Shown here in pieces: positions 41,476-53,100 of a stretch of 64,000 nt of DNA. Source of the DNA: Chondrus crispus (Eukaryota; Rhodophyta; Florideophyceae; Gigartinales; Gigartinaceae); assembly GCF_000350225.1 (NCBI RefSeq), contig NW_005179120.1, positions 94,060 to 158,059 of the forward strand. Reading direction: 5' to 3'. The position numbers were made by a program, and so were the translations under genes. The first letter of the stretch is position 1. Each line of letters begins with the position of its first letter. The notes under the pieces are model-generated. The model saw nothing but the letters and a program-made list of their open reading frames with translations. It had not been told where the DNA came from and searched no databases.

Positions 41476-42897
41476 TTATTTGGCACTCCCATCAAGGTCG
41501 TCCATTGTCATTGGCAGGATAAGGCGTATCTCTCTTGTCCGGCCACGGTGGAAACCATCATTGGAGTGGTCCCGCACTTGAACAAGTGCTTGCTCTCTCC
41601 TTCCTGTTGATCGCTGGGTTGCAAGATTATTGCCATATGTACCTTGAACATCCGGCCACAATGTATCCATGTCGAGTCGCACGTTGTCGACGGTAGTGTC
41701 GATGGGAAATGGGGTCAAGGTATAGGATGTAGTACGCCCCATTGCGTCGATGCCATTTGCCGGTTCCGCGTCGTCTTTTTTGTAACGAGAAAGGCATGTA
41801 GGTAAGAGTCCATATCCCGCAAGCCATCTTCCCGTTACCTCTGTCCGCTCTTTTCTGCTACAGGTCTTCCTGAAAATTTCGATGATTTGAATCGCACTGG
41901 TGTGCTCGCCATCTTTCGATGCAGTGATGCCCGAGTCGAAATTGAATAGGCTCGACTTGGTGAGAAGAATGAAGAACAACATGCCATATTTCTCGCCTCG
42001 TCTCAGGAAATGAAACCTGTTGACGAACGAATTCCTGAGCGTCATATCGACTCGCCCCCAGGCATTGAGAATGCCAACGGCGCCGAGGAACTCGGTGTAC
42101 ACCGATGCTGGGGTTCTATACAAGGCATCTGTCAATTCCTCGGCGCCGTTTGCATAGTTCCTGAGACTCTGGCCGTGGTACTCGAAGATCGCGTCGCCAA
42201 TCATGGCAAGTTCCGCCACGAGCTCCAGTGCACGAGTGACCTGCACGCTTTTGGTGAACCTTGCCTTTGACGGATTTCTAACAAGATGCAGGGCATCGTT
42301 AGCGGCGTACCACCACGCGATGGAGTCACCGCTATCGTCCAGGTCTTGCAGGTTGACGACATTCTTCTCAACCTGCAAGACGTTTGCGTGCCACATGCTG
42401 ACCATCTCCTTCCGTGACTCACCGATAGGCTTCTCCAGTGATTTCTTCTTCGAGCTGTACGGGCATCTGATATACGTGCGGATGTCACACTTGGTATCAA
42501 GCTCGAGGCTTTGCTGGACGTCGGCCGGCGGGGCGGGGCCATGTCGCAGGTAACAAAAGTCGGCGGGGCGTCTGTGCAGCGCGGGGCGCTTCCGCATGCA
42601 GGCGTGCGGGCGCAGCACGGACATGCGCAGCCTGCTGGAGGCCTCGATTCCCGGTATGAGGCCGACGAGGACGACGCCGAAGGCGTCGAGCGAGAGCTTG
42701 CCGAACAGGAACAGGAGCAGGCCGGTGAGGCCAGTCAGGAAGCAGAGGGAGGCCGAGACGACGACCAGGAACATCTCCAGACAGGCGTGGTGGCGCAGCC
42801 ACTTCTTCATCGCCGTCGTCACCGCCAGCAGTGCGGACGTCACGAAGGCCACCGTGATCAGGCCGCGCTCGATCCACACGGGGACGGAGGCATCCAT
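41476..42897 (-). CDS. unknown membrane protein, paralogue C
   Basis: Intact 473-residue frame from ATG 42897 (MDASVPVWIERGLITVAF). Hydrophobic segments lie near residues 10-30 and 40-66, then DAFGVVLVGLIPGIEASSRLR, FCYLRHGPAPPADVQ, TYIRCPYS, DDSGDSIAWWYAANDA, ALELVAELAMIGDAIFEYH, LGAVGILNAWG and RGEKYGMLFFILLTKSSLF. The C-terminus ends TREIRLILPMTMDDLDGSAK, matching the EIR(V/L)(V/I)(M/L)P stretch of paralogue A. It shares no feature I recognise from characterised families. All three copies are on the minus strand, consistent with tandem duplication, with transposons inserted between them later. Confidence 0.86.
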   Translation of the reverse strand: MDASVPVWIERGLITVAFVTSALLAVTTAMKKWLRHHACLEMFLVVVSASLCFLTGLTGLLLFLFGKLSLDAFGVVLVGLIPGIEASSRLRMSVLRPHACMRKRPALHRRPADFCYLRHGPAPPADVQQSLELDTKCDIRTYIRCPYSSKKKSLEKPIGESRKEMVSMWHANVLQVEKNVVNLQDLDDSGDSIAWWYAANDALHLVRNPSKARFTKSVQVTRALELVAELAMIGDAIFEYHGQSLRNYANGAEELTDALYRTPASVYTEFLGAVGILNAWGRVDMTLRNSFVNRFHFLRRGEKYGMLFFILLTKSSLFNFDSGITASKDGEHTSAIQIIEIFRKTCSRKERTEVTGRWLAGYGLLPTCLSRYKKDDAEPANGIDAMGRTTSYTLTPFPIDTTVDNVRLDMDTLWPDVQGTYGNNLATQRSTGRREQALVQVRDHSNDGFHRGRTREIRLILPMTMDDLDGSAK

Positions 42898-43264
42898 TGG
42901 GAGAGGGCGTCGATGGGAGGGGGGGGGGGGGGAAGGGGGTGAACAGGGCGTTGGAAGCGGAGGAGGGAGGCAATTCCGTCGGGCGATAAAGAGGACGGGG
43001 ACGGTAGCTCAAGGCAATGTGCTTTATACGCGCACGCATGCGCGACAGATGCTTGTGAGTTTCCAAATTGTGTAACCTGAATGCTCTCTGGCGCCAGCGA
43101 CTCACGGACGTCCAGAGCGACAGATCGCCGCGCCAGCAGTGCGGGGGTGCCAACGCGGCCGAGATCATTGCTGGCAGGTGGCAGGAGAAGCGTGGCCAAT
43201 GGTGGGCACTGTAGAGACAAGATAATGAGCAGTAATTCGCAGAGAGGTAAAAAACAGTGGTTCC
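42898..43264. other. upstream region of paralogue C
   Basis: C-rich leader on the coding strand with a 15-G run at 42918-42932 on the plus strand. No separate gene. Confidence 0.4.
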
Positions 43265-43594
43265 TGAACGAGGTGAGCAACAATGGCAATAAACGTGATC
43301 GAGAGTTGGTTCCCCTCCTGTGTGAGGGGGCGAGCTGCCCCCGGTCACACAACTTCATGTCATCCAGTCCGAGACTGGTGGGCGCGATACCGCGCCGCCG
43401 TCGAGTGTAGATTACTAATTAATAGTTAAATCTACGATGGTGCGCATACAAAATTCTCCCTTTTGGTCCGACTACATTCGTCGCCCAATGCCAGCCGTCC
43501 AAGTATGGACGGCGGCGGTCCGGAGCGTTCTTATTGGACAAAATGGCTTTCGCCACCTCATGGCCAAAGGCCCTATGATATGCCTATCTTGGCA
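43265..43594 (-). repeat. Copia-3 3' LTR
   Basis: TGAACGAGG to CTTGGCA. Over about 255 bp it differs from the other LTR at only three positions; the first 70 bp are more diverged, with a 9-bp gap. Confidence 0.88.
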
Positions 43595-44000
43595 CCGTCC
43601 TTCGGAAGACATATTCCGTTCAACTGAACCACATCACAAACTTTTTGATGTAAAACTACTTCTGGACCCTTGCACCATCTTCCTGTGGCTTTGTCAAACA
43701 TAGATCAAAGACTTAACAACACCTTTGTTCATCGACCAATTTGTTTTGTATGCTCATTCACGCAGTACAACTTCTGCAGTTGAAAAAGCGACACAGCATT
43801 GTGCACACTTCCCACAGAACACAGGGCACATTACACACAAAACTCTTTCCTCGACGTGACCACAACGTAGCAACTACTCCTTTGACAAGAAAACCAGTAA
43901 ACTCCCAAAACCTTTGCAGGAAAAACGGAGAAGGTAAATCGAGCAGGACGGTATCACACACATCTGCTAGAAAATAAAACGACGCAAAACAAAGAAACTG

Positions 44001-47000
44001 TTAGACGTAAAACGCAGTGGATATTGAAACATACCGATTAGTTGAGTGTGTACCGTCCCTTGGAGTAGCGCTTTCAGTACCTTCAAACTTCTCAAGACGA
44101 ATTAGGTCAACCATTTGACCTAATGTCTGAGGTGACATTATCTTTGTCAATAAATCTGCAGGTTGATTCTCAGAGCTCACATGAGTCAGCTGAACCACAG
44201 AATTCTCAATAAGTTCACGGACATGGTGAATCTTTAAGTCGATGTGCTTATTCTTTGCAGAGACTTGAGAATTCGTAGCGAGAGATTGAGCTGCAGTACT
44301 GTCAATCATGACATTACTTGCGACAAACGCTTCCTTATCATTCCATTGCAATGCATGAGCGAATTCCCAGAACAGCTTTCGAAGCCATGATAATTCCTTA
44401 GTGCAAGAGGAGAGAGCAATGTACTCGGCTTCAGCGGAGGACAAGGAGATGACTGTTTGACGTTTGCTTCTCCAATAAACTGGTGCTTCGTTGATGGCGA
44501 TAATGAATCCAGTTGTTGACCTCCTCGTGTCTTTGCATCCTCCCCAATCGGCATCAACGCAAGCAACAATAGAGTCTGGGTTGAAGTTGCAATTGCGTCG
44601 GAAATGTAGCCCATAGTCCAATGTACCAGACACATATCTCAAGACACGTTTCAAGTACGACATGTGTCGGGGGGTGGGTGCATGTAAGTGGCGGGCTAAG
44701 ACAGATATTGGGAATGAAAGGTCTGGACGGGTGCAAACTGCCAAGTAGTTGAGACCACCGATGATTCGGCGGTACTGAGAGTGCTCCTTTTGCGACAGCA
44801 AGTGTTCACCTGGATGTGCAGGGAGCAGGTCCGCATTCAAAGGCAGAGGAGTCCAGACCGAGTTGGCTTGATCAAGTCCGTGAGTTAGTAGGAGTGACTC
44901 AGCATAGCGCGTCTGATGGACCTTGATGTGGTCGGGTTCTTTGGAGATCTGCCATCCAATAAAGGAAGAAAGTGTACCGAACAACTTAACGTTGAACTGA
45001 GCCGACAATCTTTCCTTGAACCATGACATCAAGTGCGTGCTATTGGAGGCAAATGCTATGTCATCGACCACAATAGCGACAATGACAAACTCGTTGCCTT
45101 TGCGGAAGAAGTAGAGTCGAGCGTCGTATCGCGAGGTGTTGAACTTCCAAGAGTTCAGACAAGTCTCCAGTAGAGAACCCCATATCTTTCCGGCTTGCTT
45201 GGTTACATACATGGAACCATGTACTTCAGCAACATGACCAGGCTTCCTTTGAAGCCGACTTGAATCCGTGGGCTGTTCCATAATAACTGGAATGTCAAGT
45301 TTGCCGTAGAGATAGGCATTAGAAATGTCTGCGCCTTCGAGCTCCAGGTTGTGACTACTTGCGAACGCCAGCAAGATGCGAAGCGTTTCGTGTGTGGCCA
45401 CTGGAGCGTAGGTGTTGTCTGGATCGTAGTCAGTGAATGGCTTCTGCTGATCACCACGTACACAGCACCGAGCTTTGTGAAGGACGTTCCCAACGTCGTC
45501 AAGCGGCTTGAGTCTGAATACCCAAGTAAATGGGACTGGATGCATATCTACAGTCCGAGGGATAAGCATCCATGTCCGACGTTCGACAAGAGCATCGAAC
45601 TCTCTGTCAATGGCGGCAGCCCAGTTTGGGTCTTCACAGGCGCGTGAGAAAGAACGCGGAAGAAGCGGATCGCGAATAGTTTTCTTCGACACAAACACTG
45701 TAGGGTGATGTGTTAAGGCTGCAGTGAGTACAGATATCAACTGCTCTTCCCCATCGTATTCGCCTTCAATACCGGGAGCCGGCTCTTCGTCTGGAAATGT
45801 TGGTTGTCCGAAGGCATCGAGTTCCATTTCACGGGAGATACCATCCATAAATGTCGACATACTCGGTAGATGCTCCGAGTTGTCATGATGGAAGTCTTGT
45901 GCACGCATGATGATTATCTTCTGCGTGGACGGAACGAAGATGCGAAATAGAGTGACTTCACTTTCCATACCCACGAAGTGTCCAAACACGGTGCGAGGAA
46001 GAAGCTTCTTCTGGCGAGTGGTTTTTGGTCTATAGATGAACGCATGTCCTTTCTGCCCAAACTCCGGAACCATTGTGAAGTCGATCCGAGTATTAGGGTT
46101 CCAAGCCAGAATGGGAATGTCACCTTTGATGCGCTCCGAGGGGGAGCGATTGCGGAGCCAGTTGCCATGATTTATGGCCTCTCCCCATAGTTTGAGAGGT
46201 AGGTCACTCGCAAAGAGAAGAACTCTTGCTCTTACCCAGTGTTCTTGGATAAGTCGTTCTGCAGATCCGTTGCTTTCAGAAGCGTAAGCAGGATAGTAGT
46301 CAAGCTTGATGCCGTAGTTGTGACTGAACTCCTTGACGTCTTCCCCTTTGTTCTCCCCAGCCCGATCCAGCTTAATGTTCTGAAGCCGAATCTGATCGTT
46401 AAACTCAGTCTGTGAGCGGTTGTGGTACCATTCGAGATGTCTATATGTCTCATTCTTTGTCATGAGCATGAAGACATCAGACTTACCAGTGTAGTCGTCC
46501 AGTATTGCAAGTGTGTAGGAGTTCCCAGCGACACTTGGAGTCACAGGACCTGAAATGTCAATGTGAATCAACTCCAGTGGCTGTTTTGTGATGAATCCAC
46601 TTTTAGACAAAGGAGCACGATGAGCTTTCCCTTTCAAGCAAGGGACGCAATCGAGTTGCTGAAGGATGGACTTTTCAAAGAACGGAACAGATTTGACTGC
46701 ATGAGAAAGCTTGATGTAGCGGTTAATGCCAAGGTGGCCAGTCTTCCCATGCCACTCCAGGGCAGGATTCTTGTTGACGTTCATAGCGACTGTTGTCAAA
46801 GACATGTTTGATTTTGAATTGTTCATGTCGAGAGTGTACAATCCATTCTTCTTCTGAGTTTCCCACAAAATCTTCCAAGTTCCTTTCTCCATTAGGAAAC
46901 ATGCGTTGTGCGGACGGATGTCGTCGGTAAACGCAACAATGAAGTTAGAACTTAGGAGCCCGACTGAGAGAATGTTGGAAGAGAAGTGAGGGGCATGGTA

Positions 47001-48299
47001 AGCTTCGATTACCATGCCACCGCCAAGAGGGATTGACACTTCTCCTTGGCCAACTAGTCTTGACACACCAGATGCAGCCATGACATCTTGTGAAATACGT
47101 GAATAGTTGATGAACGATTTTCGAGAATGGAAGAAATGATGCGTAGCACCGGAGTCAATGTGCGCGCAGGACCTCTTCGCGCTAGATACTTCAGCAATTT
47201 GGCTTCGGAAGTCGAAGTCGTTGTTTTGTAGTTGCACCATGAATCCTCTTGGGACTTCGTCGTCCGCCTGAGCGAAGCGAGTCGAAGGGCGAGGGGCTCC
47301 TTGGTTTCGGTGGTGGTTGCTAGCTCCCCAACTGCGAGTGGGGGAGTTATCGTTGTTGCGGATATTACCACGAGGAGGAAGAGCGTCCGGAAGTGGCGTG
47401 CCGAAGTGCACATTTCGATTGAGACGCAATGAGGGACGTCCTTGAGGCGCTTGTCCATTTCCAGCCCCCTCGTCCCTTAATCGGTCCCAACAGTCATTGT
47501 AGAAGTGACCCGGACGTTTGCAGTAGTTGCAAGTGCGCTTGTCAACTCGACATCCGAAGGTTCCTCTTCGTCCATGTCGTCCACCTCTGCGACCTCTTCC
47601 GCGACCTTTACCTCTTGAACCACGACTGCCTCTTTCCGCGAAATTAGCCTTAGGTTGAGAAGTGATGCTGTTACTCGACTGCTGCATGTTGTGAGGATTA
47701 GATCGACGTGCGATCTCGGCTTGTACAGCATTGACAACCTTGTCGAAATTGAGGTCCTGTAGACTAGATACCATAGCAAGAGGCGCAAACGAGGATGGCA
47801 GAGAGCGGATTAACTTGGAAGTTTTCTCCGATTCAGAGAGCTCAGCATCATACGTAGCTAGCTCCCCAATGGTTGTTAAAAACGAAGCGACATGCTTGTC
47901 CCAGTTACCATTATCTTTGAAGATTAAGGTGTCCAACTTTTGTTTGATGTTTTGCACCACTTGAGCGTTTGACATCGTGAAGATACGCTCAAGCTCTTTC
48001 CACAGATCGGAGGCCGTCTTTTCATCGTCGTCCACAAACAAGCGTGTTTGGGACGCGACGGCGTCTCCAAGGCAAAGAATGATATTGCCTTTTGCACGCG
48101 CAGCTCGCATCATCCAGTCCTCGATTGCATCACTCGAAGATGCACCACGGCCGGTGGGCTTCGGTTTCAGTCCAACTAGAAGTGGATCGTTGCGCTGAAG
48201 ATAAGCCTTCATCTTCCTGCGCCACTGAATGAAGTCAGACGGGACTTTGAGATTTGGCACTTTGCTCAGAGAGTCACCGCCTTCACCATTATTTGACAT
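44001..48299 (-). CDS. Copia-3 gag-pol polyprotein, intact
   Basis: Starts at ATG 48299 (MSNNGEGGDSLSKVPNLKV). Capsid-like region to about residue 200, Arg/Gly-rich linker, CCHC zinc knuckle CNYCKRPGHFYNDC (near 260), protease HIDSGATHHFF (near 383), pre-integrase HHCC region (WHGKTGHLG ... CVPCLKGKAH, near 515-560), integrase (HIDISGPV, LDDYTGKSD, LDRAGENKGED, NGSAERLIQEH; about 580-690), RT (ADISNAYLYG; catalytic VVDDIAFAS near 1078), RNase H (CVDADWGGCKDTRRSTTG near 1250; LSSAEAEYIAL). All catalytic residues I can identify are present and there is no stop or frameshift. The RT box VVDD varies from YVDD. The element may be able to move. Confidence 0.95.
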   Translation of the reverse strand: MSNNGEGGDSLSKVPNLKVPSDFIQWRRKMKAYLQRNDPLLVGLKPKPTGRGASSSDAIEDWMMRAARAKGNIILCLGDAVASQTRLFVDDDEKTASDLWKELERIFTMSNAQVVQNIKQKLDTLIFKDNGNWDKHVASFLTTIGELATYDAELSESEKTSKLIRSLPSSFAPLAMVSSLQDLNFDKVVNAVQAEIARRSNPHNMQQSSNSITSQPKANFAERGSRGSRGKGRGRGRRGGRHGRRGTFGCRVDKRTCNYCKRPGHFYNDCWDRLRDEGAGNGQAPQGRPSLRLNRNVHFGTPLPDALPPRGNIRNNDNSPTRSWGASNHHRNQGAPRPSTRFAQADDEVPRGFMVQLQNNDFDFRSQIAEVSSAKRSCAHIDSGATHHFFHSRKSFINYSRISQDVMAASGVSRLVGQGEVSIPLGGGMVIEAYHAPHFSSNILSVGLLSSNFIVAFTDDIRPHNACFLMEKGTWKILWETQKKNGLYTLDMNNSKSNMSLTTVAMNVNKNPALEWHGKTGHLGINRYIKLSHAVKSVPFFEKSILQQLDCVPCLKGKAHRAPLSKSGFITKQPLELIHIDISGPVTPSVAGNSYTLAILDDYTGKSDVFMLMTKNETYRHLEWYHNRSQTEFNDQIRLQNIKLDRAGENKGEDVKEFSHNYGIKLDYYPAYASESNGSAERLIQEHWVRARVLLFASDLPLKLWGEAINHGNWLRNRSPSERIKGDIPILAWNPNTRIDFTMVPEFGQKGHAFIYRPKTTRQKKLLPRTVFGHFVGMESEVTLFRIFVPSTQKIIIMRAQDFHHDNSEHLPSMSTFMDGISREMELDAFGQPTFPDEEPAPGIEGEYDGEEQLISVLTAALTHHPTVFVSKKTIRDPLLPRSFSRACEDPNWAAAIDREFDALVERRTWMLIPRTVDMHPVPFTWVFRLKPLDDVGNVLHKARCCVRGDQQKPFTDYDPDNTYAPVATHETLRILLAFASSHNLELEGADISNAYLYGKLDIPVIMEQPTDSSRLQRKPGHVAEVHGSMYVTKQAGKIWGSLLETCLNSWKFNTSRYDARLYFFRKGNEFVIVAIVVDDIAFASNSTHLMSWFKERLSAQFNVKLFGTLSSFIGWQISKEPDHIKVHQTRYAESLLLTHGLDQANSVWTPLPLNADLLPAHPGEHLLSQKEHSQYRRIIGGLNYLAVCTRPDLSFPISVLARHLHAPTPRHMSYLKRVLRYVSGTLDYGLHFRRNCNFNPDSIVACVDADWGGCKDTRRSTTGFIIAINEAPVYWRSKRQTVISLSSAEAEYIALSSCTKELSWLRKLFWEFAHALQWNDKEAFVASNVMIDSTAAQSLATNSQVSAKNKHIDLKIHHVRELIENSVVQLTHVSSENQPADLLTKIMSPQTLGQMVDLIRLEKFEGTESATPRDGTHSTNRYVSISTAFYV

Positions 48300-48750
48300 T
48301 ATGACGGGTTGACCGAAAGTTGCACAGATGTGCGAACAGTTGTATGTGACAAGAGGGGTGCGAAAATAAAATTTGAAAGCGAATCAGCACCACCAACAGC
48401 GAAAACGAAGATGCACACAAGAAGAAGAAATTGCTGATCAACGTTTTCAACTGTAGCCTTGAGAAAGTTTGGTGTGATGCGTGGAGTCCAAATTGTGCTA
48501 GATGATCTCCAATTTTCGTTGTCGAAGTTGAACGTGATGACAAATGTGTGTAACCTTCGCTTGTGTTGCCGAAAAGCAATGCTGACGGCAAAGACGACGA
48601 CAACAACTGAAAGTTGTAAATGGGAACCCAGATCGACGCCAAAGTAAATTCGTTTTGACTGTAGGTCGAGAAAAACCGAATGGAGACCAAATAAAACACA
48701 GCAATCACACACAACGTCAAACCCCAACAAGTGCCCCCGCCACCGACAAA

Positions 48751-48798
48751 CACTTGACTAGACTTGACTGGACTGGACTTGACTAGACTTGACTAGAT
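48751..48798. repeat. 10-bp tandem repeat (ACTTGACTAG)
   Basis: Four near-exact units with a 5-bp interruption, in the untranslated leader of Copia-3. Confidence 0.85.
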
Positions 48799-49176
48799 TT
48801 TCAAACTTGATTTCCAACTTGAGCTTGAGATTTGCTTGAGGTAATGTAGCACGAGCAATAGTAGCGCAGAGCAGTGCGGTGCAGTGCGTTGTGAAGCACC
48901 CGGCGCGAGAGAGGACAGCAGAGGAAGCGCAATAGCTGTAGGAAAATAGTAGACCGACACCACGAGTTGACTTGATGAACTGTAATGCACTACCCGATCC
49001 CAGGCCTTCAGGCACTCTATAGGTTCAAGGGTAGCGCAGGAGTCCAGTTCGACGTTTGTACGCGGGGGGGGGGGGCGGTTGAGAAGTAGTCGTCGATTCG
49101 CAGAGACAGGGCGCGGCGAAGGAGGAAGTAGGTAGCGCGCGTCGGTTTTGGTCTGAAGGGCGCAGTGAGATTGTTC

Positions 49177-49194
49177 CTCACCGCGATGCTACCA
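49177..49194 (-). promoter_or_regulatory. Copia-3 primer-binding site
   Basis: The minus strand reads TGGTAGCATCGCGGTGAG directly after the CA of the 5' LTR. TGG is the complement of the universal tRNA CCA end, and the rest should match a tRNA acceptor/T arm. Confidence 0.65.
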
Positions 49195-49515
49195 TGAACG
49201 AGGTGAGCAATAAACGTGATCGAGAGTGTGTCTTCTCCCGGTGTGAGGGGGCGAGCTGCCCCCGGTCACACAACTTTATGTCATCCAGTCCGAGACTGGT
49301 GGGCGCGATGCCGCGCCGCCGTCGAGTGTAGATTACTAATTAATAGTTAAATCTACGATGGTGCGCATACAAAATTCTCCCTTTTGGTCCGACTACATTC
49401 GTCGCCCAATGCCAGCCGTCCAAGTATGGACGGCGGCGGTCCGGAGCGTTCTTATTGGACGAAATGGCTTTCGCCACCTCATGGCCAAAGGCCCTATGAT
49501 ATGCCTATCTTGGCA
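49195..49515 (-). repeat. Copia-3 5' LTR
   Basis: Direct copy of 43265-43594. It contains a GGGGCGAGCTGCCCC hairpin near 49249-49263. Confidence 0.88.
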
Positions 49516-50133
49516 GCCTCGGTGCTCATATCTGCACTCAGCGCGTGTCTGCACTCGAATCGAGGCGACAAGGCTCGTTTCAGCACAGTGATCATATCAA
49601 GTTATCGTCACCATTGCATTGTTAGGAGTCAATCACTCGAGAGAACAAACTTGCATGCCAGGTTCAACGCAACCGCAGAGTAAACTCGTCACGAATTGCA
49701 ACTAAATTAGTCTTTCCGCTCAATATCTCCAAGAACAGCGCTGTACTGCATGATATATACGCAGAAACCGAAATCCGGCGAAACGCTTCCATGCTCATTT
49801 TGTCTCCTGTTTGTCAGGGAGGCGGTTCTACCCACTTCTCACAACGTCACAATGGCAGCACACGTTTGAAGGGCTGGCTTGGAAAAGATGCCTGGTAGTT
49901 CCAAGTTGGCTTTACGTGTATGTACAAGACAGCTTTACATATTTTGCATGCTGCCATTTTCTAAACAGCTACGTAATTCTTCGCGGCAGCGAGCATCTTC
50001 TGTTCAGTGGCCTAGTTAGAATATCGAAGCGAGTAAAACTGTTTTGACGACTACAAAACTCTTATTTCTGCCTCTGCTACACTATATAAAAAGGGACGAG
50101 CTGAAGTGTGTTCTTGTGTACAGTGCCTAACTA
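49516..50133. other. intergenic, 3' of separase
   Basis: No gene recognised. It presumably includes the 3' UTR of the separase gene. Confidence 0.4.
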
Positions 50134-53100
50134 TCAGATTTGAGCCCAGATTTGGGGCCGGCCCATGACCACTGTGGCAGCACCAACTAAATAGGGCAAG
50201 TGGCAGGCAGACCGTGCCAACGCCACCGATTTCGCCAAACTCTGTATCTCACGCTGCTCAAGTTCACCATCGCCAAACTCTAGCCAATGCGATAGCATTG
50301 ACACCGTGAAACGATCAATGTCTTTCGTCCCAACATCCCATAGATTACCCACAACAGCTTCTGATCCGTGAACTAGGTAGTCAACAGCGGATCCGTTGCT
50401 TTCACTATTCGCCATTTGATGGTTTCTGGGCCGCGCTGATGAGCATCCCATTAGTAGCGCAATCGGGCTCCTTCCCTTCTTCAAAACTTTCTTTGCAGGC
50501 AAATACTGATCTCCAGCACCGTGTCCGCAGTATAAGTAAATATCCTCACTATTATAGGCGCTAAACACCTCCTCTCTCGAGGCTTTTCCGAAAGACCCTG
50601 ACCATCTCGAAGACTGCTGAAGCTCTTTGAAAGTATTCTCTGTTCGGCCTAAATCCCCGTCGGGATTGACGACGAAGAAAAGACTTCCCGGGTCAACAAA
50701 ACTCTTTCTCTTCGTCATGTGATGAAGCAAAAACTGCAGCGAAGGCACCCTCGTAACACCGGCATCTAACTGACGAAGTATTGGTAGTGACTCCCACGGA
50801 ATAGTCTCCAGTATTGAGTCCAAAACAAGGATCAATTCACCATGTGTCACCGGATGTTCCTCGATTTTTTTTCTTTCTGAGGAAGAAAAAGAAGTATCTA
50901 GATCTGCAAAGGTCGTCCTCATGGCTCGAACAAAAACATCACATGGATCCGAGTCGCTTTGTAAATCTTCTACTTCTTCGTCAAATGGATTTTTGTTCGG
51001 TTGTGATGGAATCAGAAGCAATCGCAATTGGCCAAGCCATTCATTTTCAACATCAGACATGATCTGCTTCATTTCGAAATCCAACTTAAACCTGTGCTCC
51101 CACCATTCTTTCTTTTCTTGATCTGAAAAACTTTGTCCCGCTTTGACTGATCTTGACTTCATACTGCTGAGCACATCTTCCAATCTTTGTCTGATTCCTT
51201 CCACAGATGCTTCAGTCTTGATGGGAAGAGGTATGCGTTTTGAAATCGTTGAGTCAGAGCTCATGCGCCACAAGACCAGATATCGCAGTGATTGATCAAC
51301 ACTTAGACCAACTATCACACAGTTAGATTTCAGCAAGCAACCTTGTGCTTGCAGTATGTCAACGCTAGGGCACAGTTTGTCAGGCAATTTCATTTCAAGC
51401 CGATCAAATGATGTTCCTAACCGATCAACATCACTTTGATGCGAATGAGAACGCGATTGTTGCGTCTTCAGTTGCTTAACTACTGTGCCCCACCGCAAGT
51501 TGAATGTACAACCTGCCGACTGCATCAGGCCTGCCAATCTTTGCTCTTCCTTGAGGGCAAAAAATCCATGAAAGTTCCATATTTGGCGACCGAACTGGGG
51601 ACGAAAGTAGGCTGGCACCATTTCTAGCTGATTCATCGCTAAAATTCTCGGGAGTAAATCGTTGCTGAGCGAATCATTAGAAGGTTCTTTGCAGAGCTTT
51701 CGCATACGGCTCCTTGTCACTCGGCCTGATAAGTGGTCTTCTGGAACCTTCTGCACGGAGCGGGCAGCAGTAAATGATCCAGGTTCCATTCCCTTACGAA
51801 CGAGATAGTGCATCATGATGTAGACACAAGCTAGTTTTGTTGTCTCCATAGTGTGCTGATCTTCTTCCACCGTTTTGACAATGCGCAGTGCCTCTGGAGT
51901 GCTGGTTTCAGTAAACAGCTCAACGATAGGTGTGGTGATCCGGTGATCGAAGATGGCAAGATGATCACTCCGCTCATCACTTGACGCAGCGTTTTCCAAT
52001 CTTTCGCAAATGTCAAGCGCAGTCTTCAAATTCTTCCCAACGGCTTTCTCAACGTTTCTTGTGAAGCGATGCGAAAACGCCTCCAAGGAGAGAGTACATA
52101 TACAATGTATTGCTAAAGACCTAAACAACGGACTGCGTGATGGGTTGTTCTCTTCCGACAGTCCTGAGAGCTGCTCAAGAAGCAATTGTTGATGCTGCTG
52201 GTCCAAATCTACTGCCATTGGTTGACGCACACAACAGAGCGCTGTTGTGATCCGACGGAAGTATGCATTGAGAGGAAGGCATTTCGAAACAATGAGGCCA
52301 CACTGCTGAACGTAGTAGCTAGCATCTGCAAAGCTTTCGACACTGTGCAAAATGCTTCCGATATAGAGAAGACTAGCTGCAAGTGACATTATGTCACAAA
52401 GCACTGCTTGTCCCTGGTCCATACGAATATCAAAACTGATATCAATGCAGATACCACCAAGCTCGAAATGTTCCTTCGGTTTCGGCAGCCCTGTGCTCTT
52501 TGAAACCTGCATTAGCGGAATGATGTTGGATTTTAAACGGCGCTGAGCGGTACTCAGATCGCTTTCTTCCACAAGCATTCTGTCGTTGCCTGTATGCTTT
52601 TGCGATTCCTCCAACTCTTTTTGGTCTACTACTTGGCGTCGTCTAATCGATGTCTTGGACTTTGCGCTATGTTCTTTTGAGATCTCAGAAGATGGCCGGC
52701 GGCACCATGGCTTAAACCCGAAAACATGTCGGTATGCGTTCAGAACGCAAACACGCGGGCTCGAAATGCCCAACTTTCCTCTGCAGACATCACCAAAATC
52801 GTGGGCGATTCCTGCAACTCGATCGAAATCTTCCGTTGCCGAGACTGCCGACAACCACTGAGCGATTTCAAGACCTAAGTGCAATAACTCAAGATCCTGT
52901 GAAAGTTGGTGCGCTGAAGACATTCGCAACTGAACGTCAAGCAGTTGATTCTTGACGACATCCATTTGTCTATCTCGTAATGCAAGGATAGCGGCCGAGA
53001 GTTTGGACACAACAAAACTCTGATCGGCAGAGCAAGGTATGGCTGTATGATGTGATGAAAACACGTCAACATGGGAGTGGCCTTGACACCTCTCCGTACC

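Larger units (their letters stand above)
43265..49515 (-). mobile_element. Ty1/copia retrotransposon Copia-3 with intact gag-pol
   Basis: Direct LTRs lie at 43265-43594 and 49195-49515, each TG...CA. On the minus strand the sequence next to the 5' LTR reads TGGTAGCATCGCGG, a plausible 3'-end tRNA primer-binding site. The single 1,432-codon gag-pol frame is uninterrupted. The flanking five bases (GTTCC left, GCCTC right) do not match, so a target duplication is absent, which may mean recombination between two copies. Confidence 0.88.

Noticed and set aside
43260-49520. A target-site duplication for Copia-3
   Set aside because: GTTCC and GCCTC do not match, so none is claimed.
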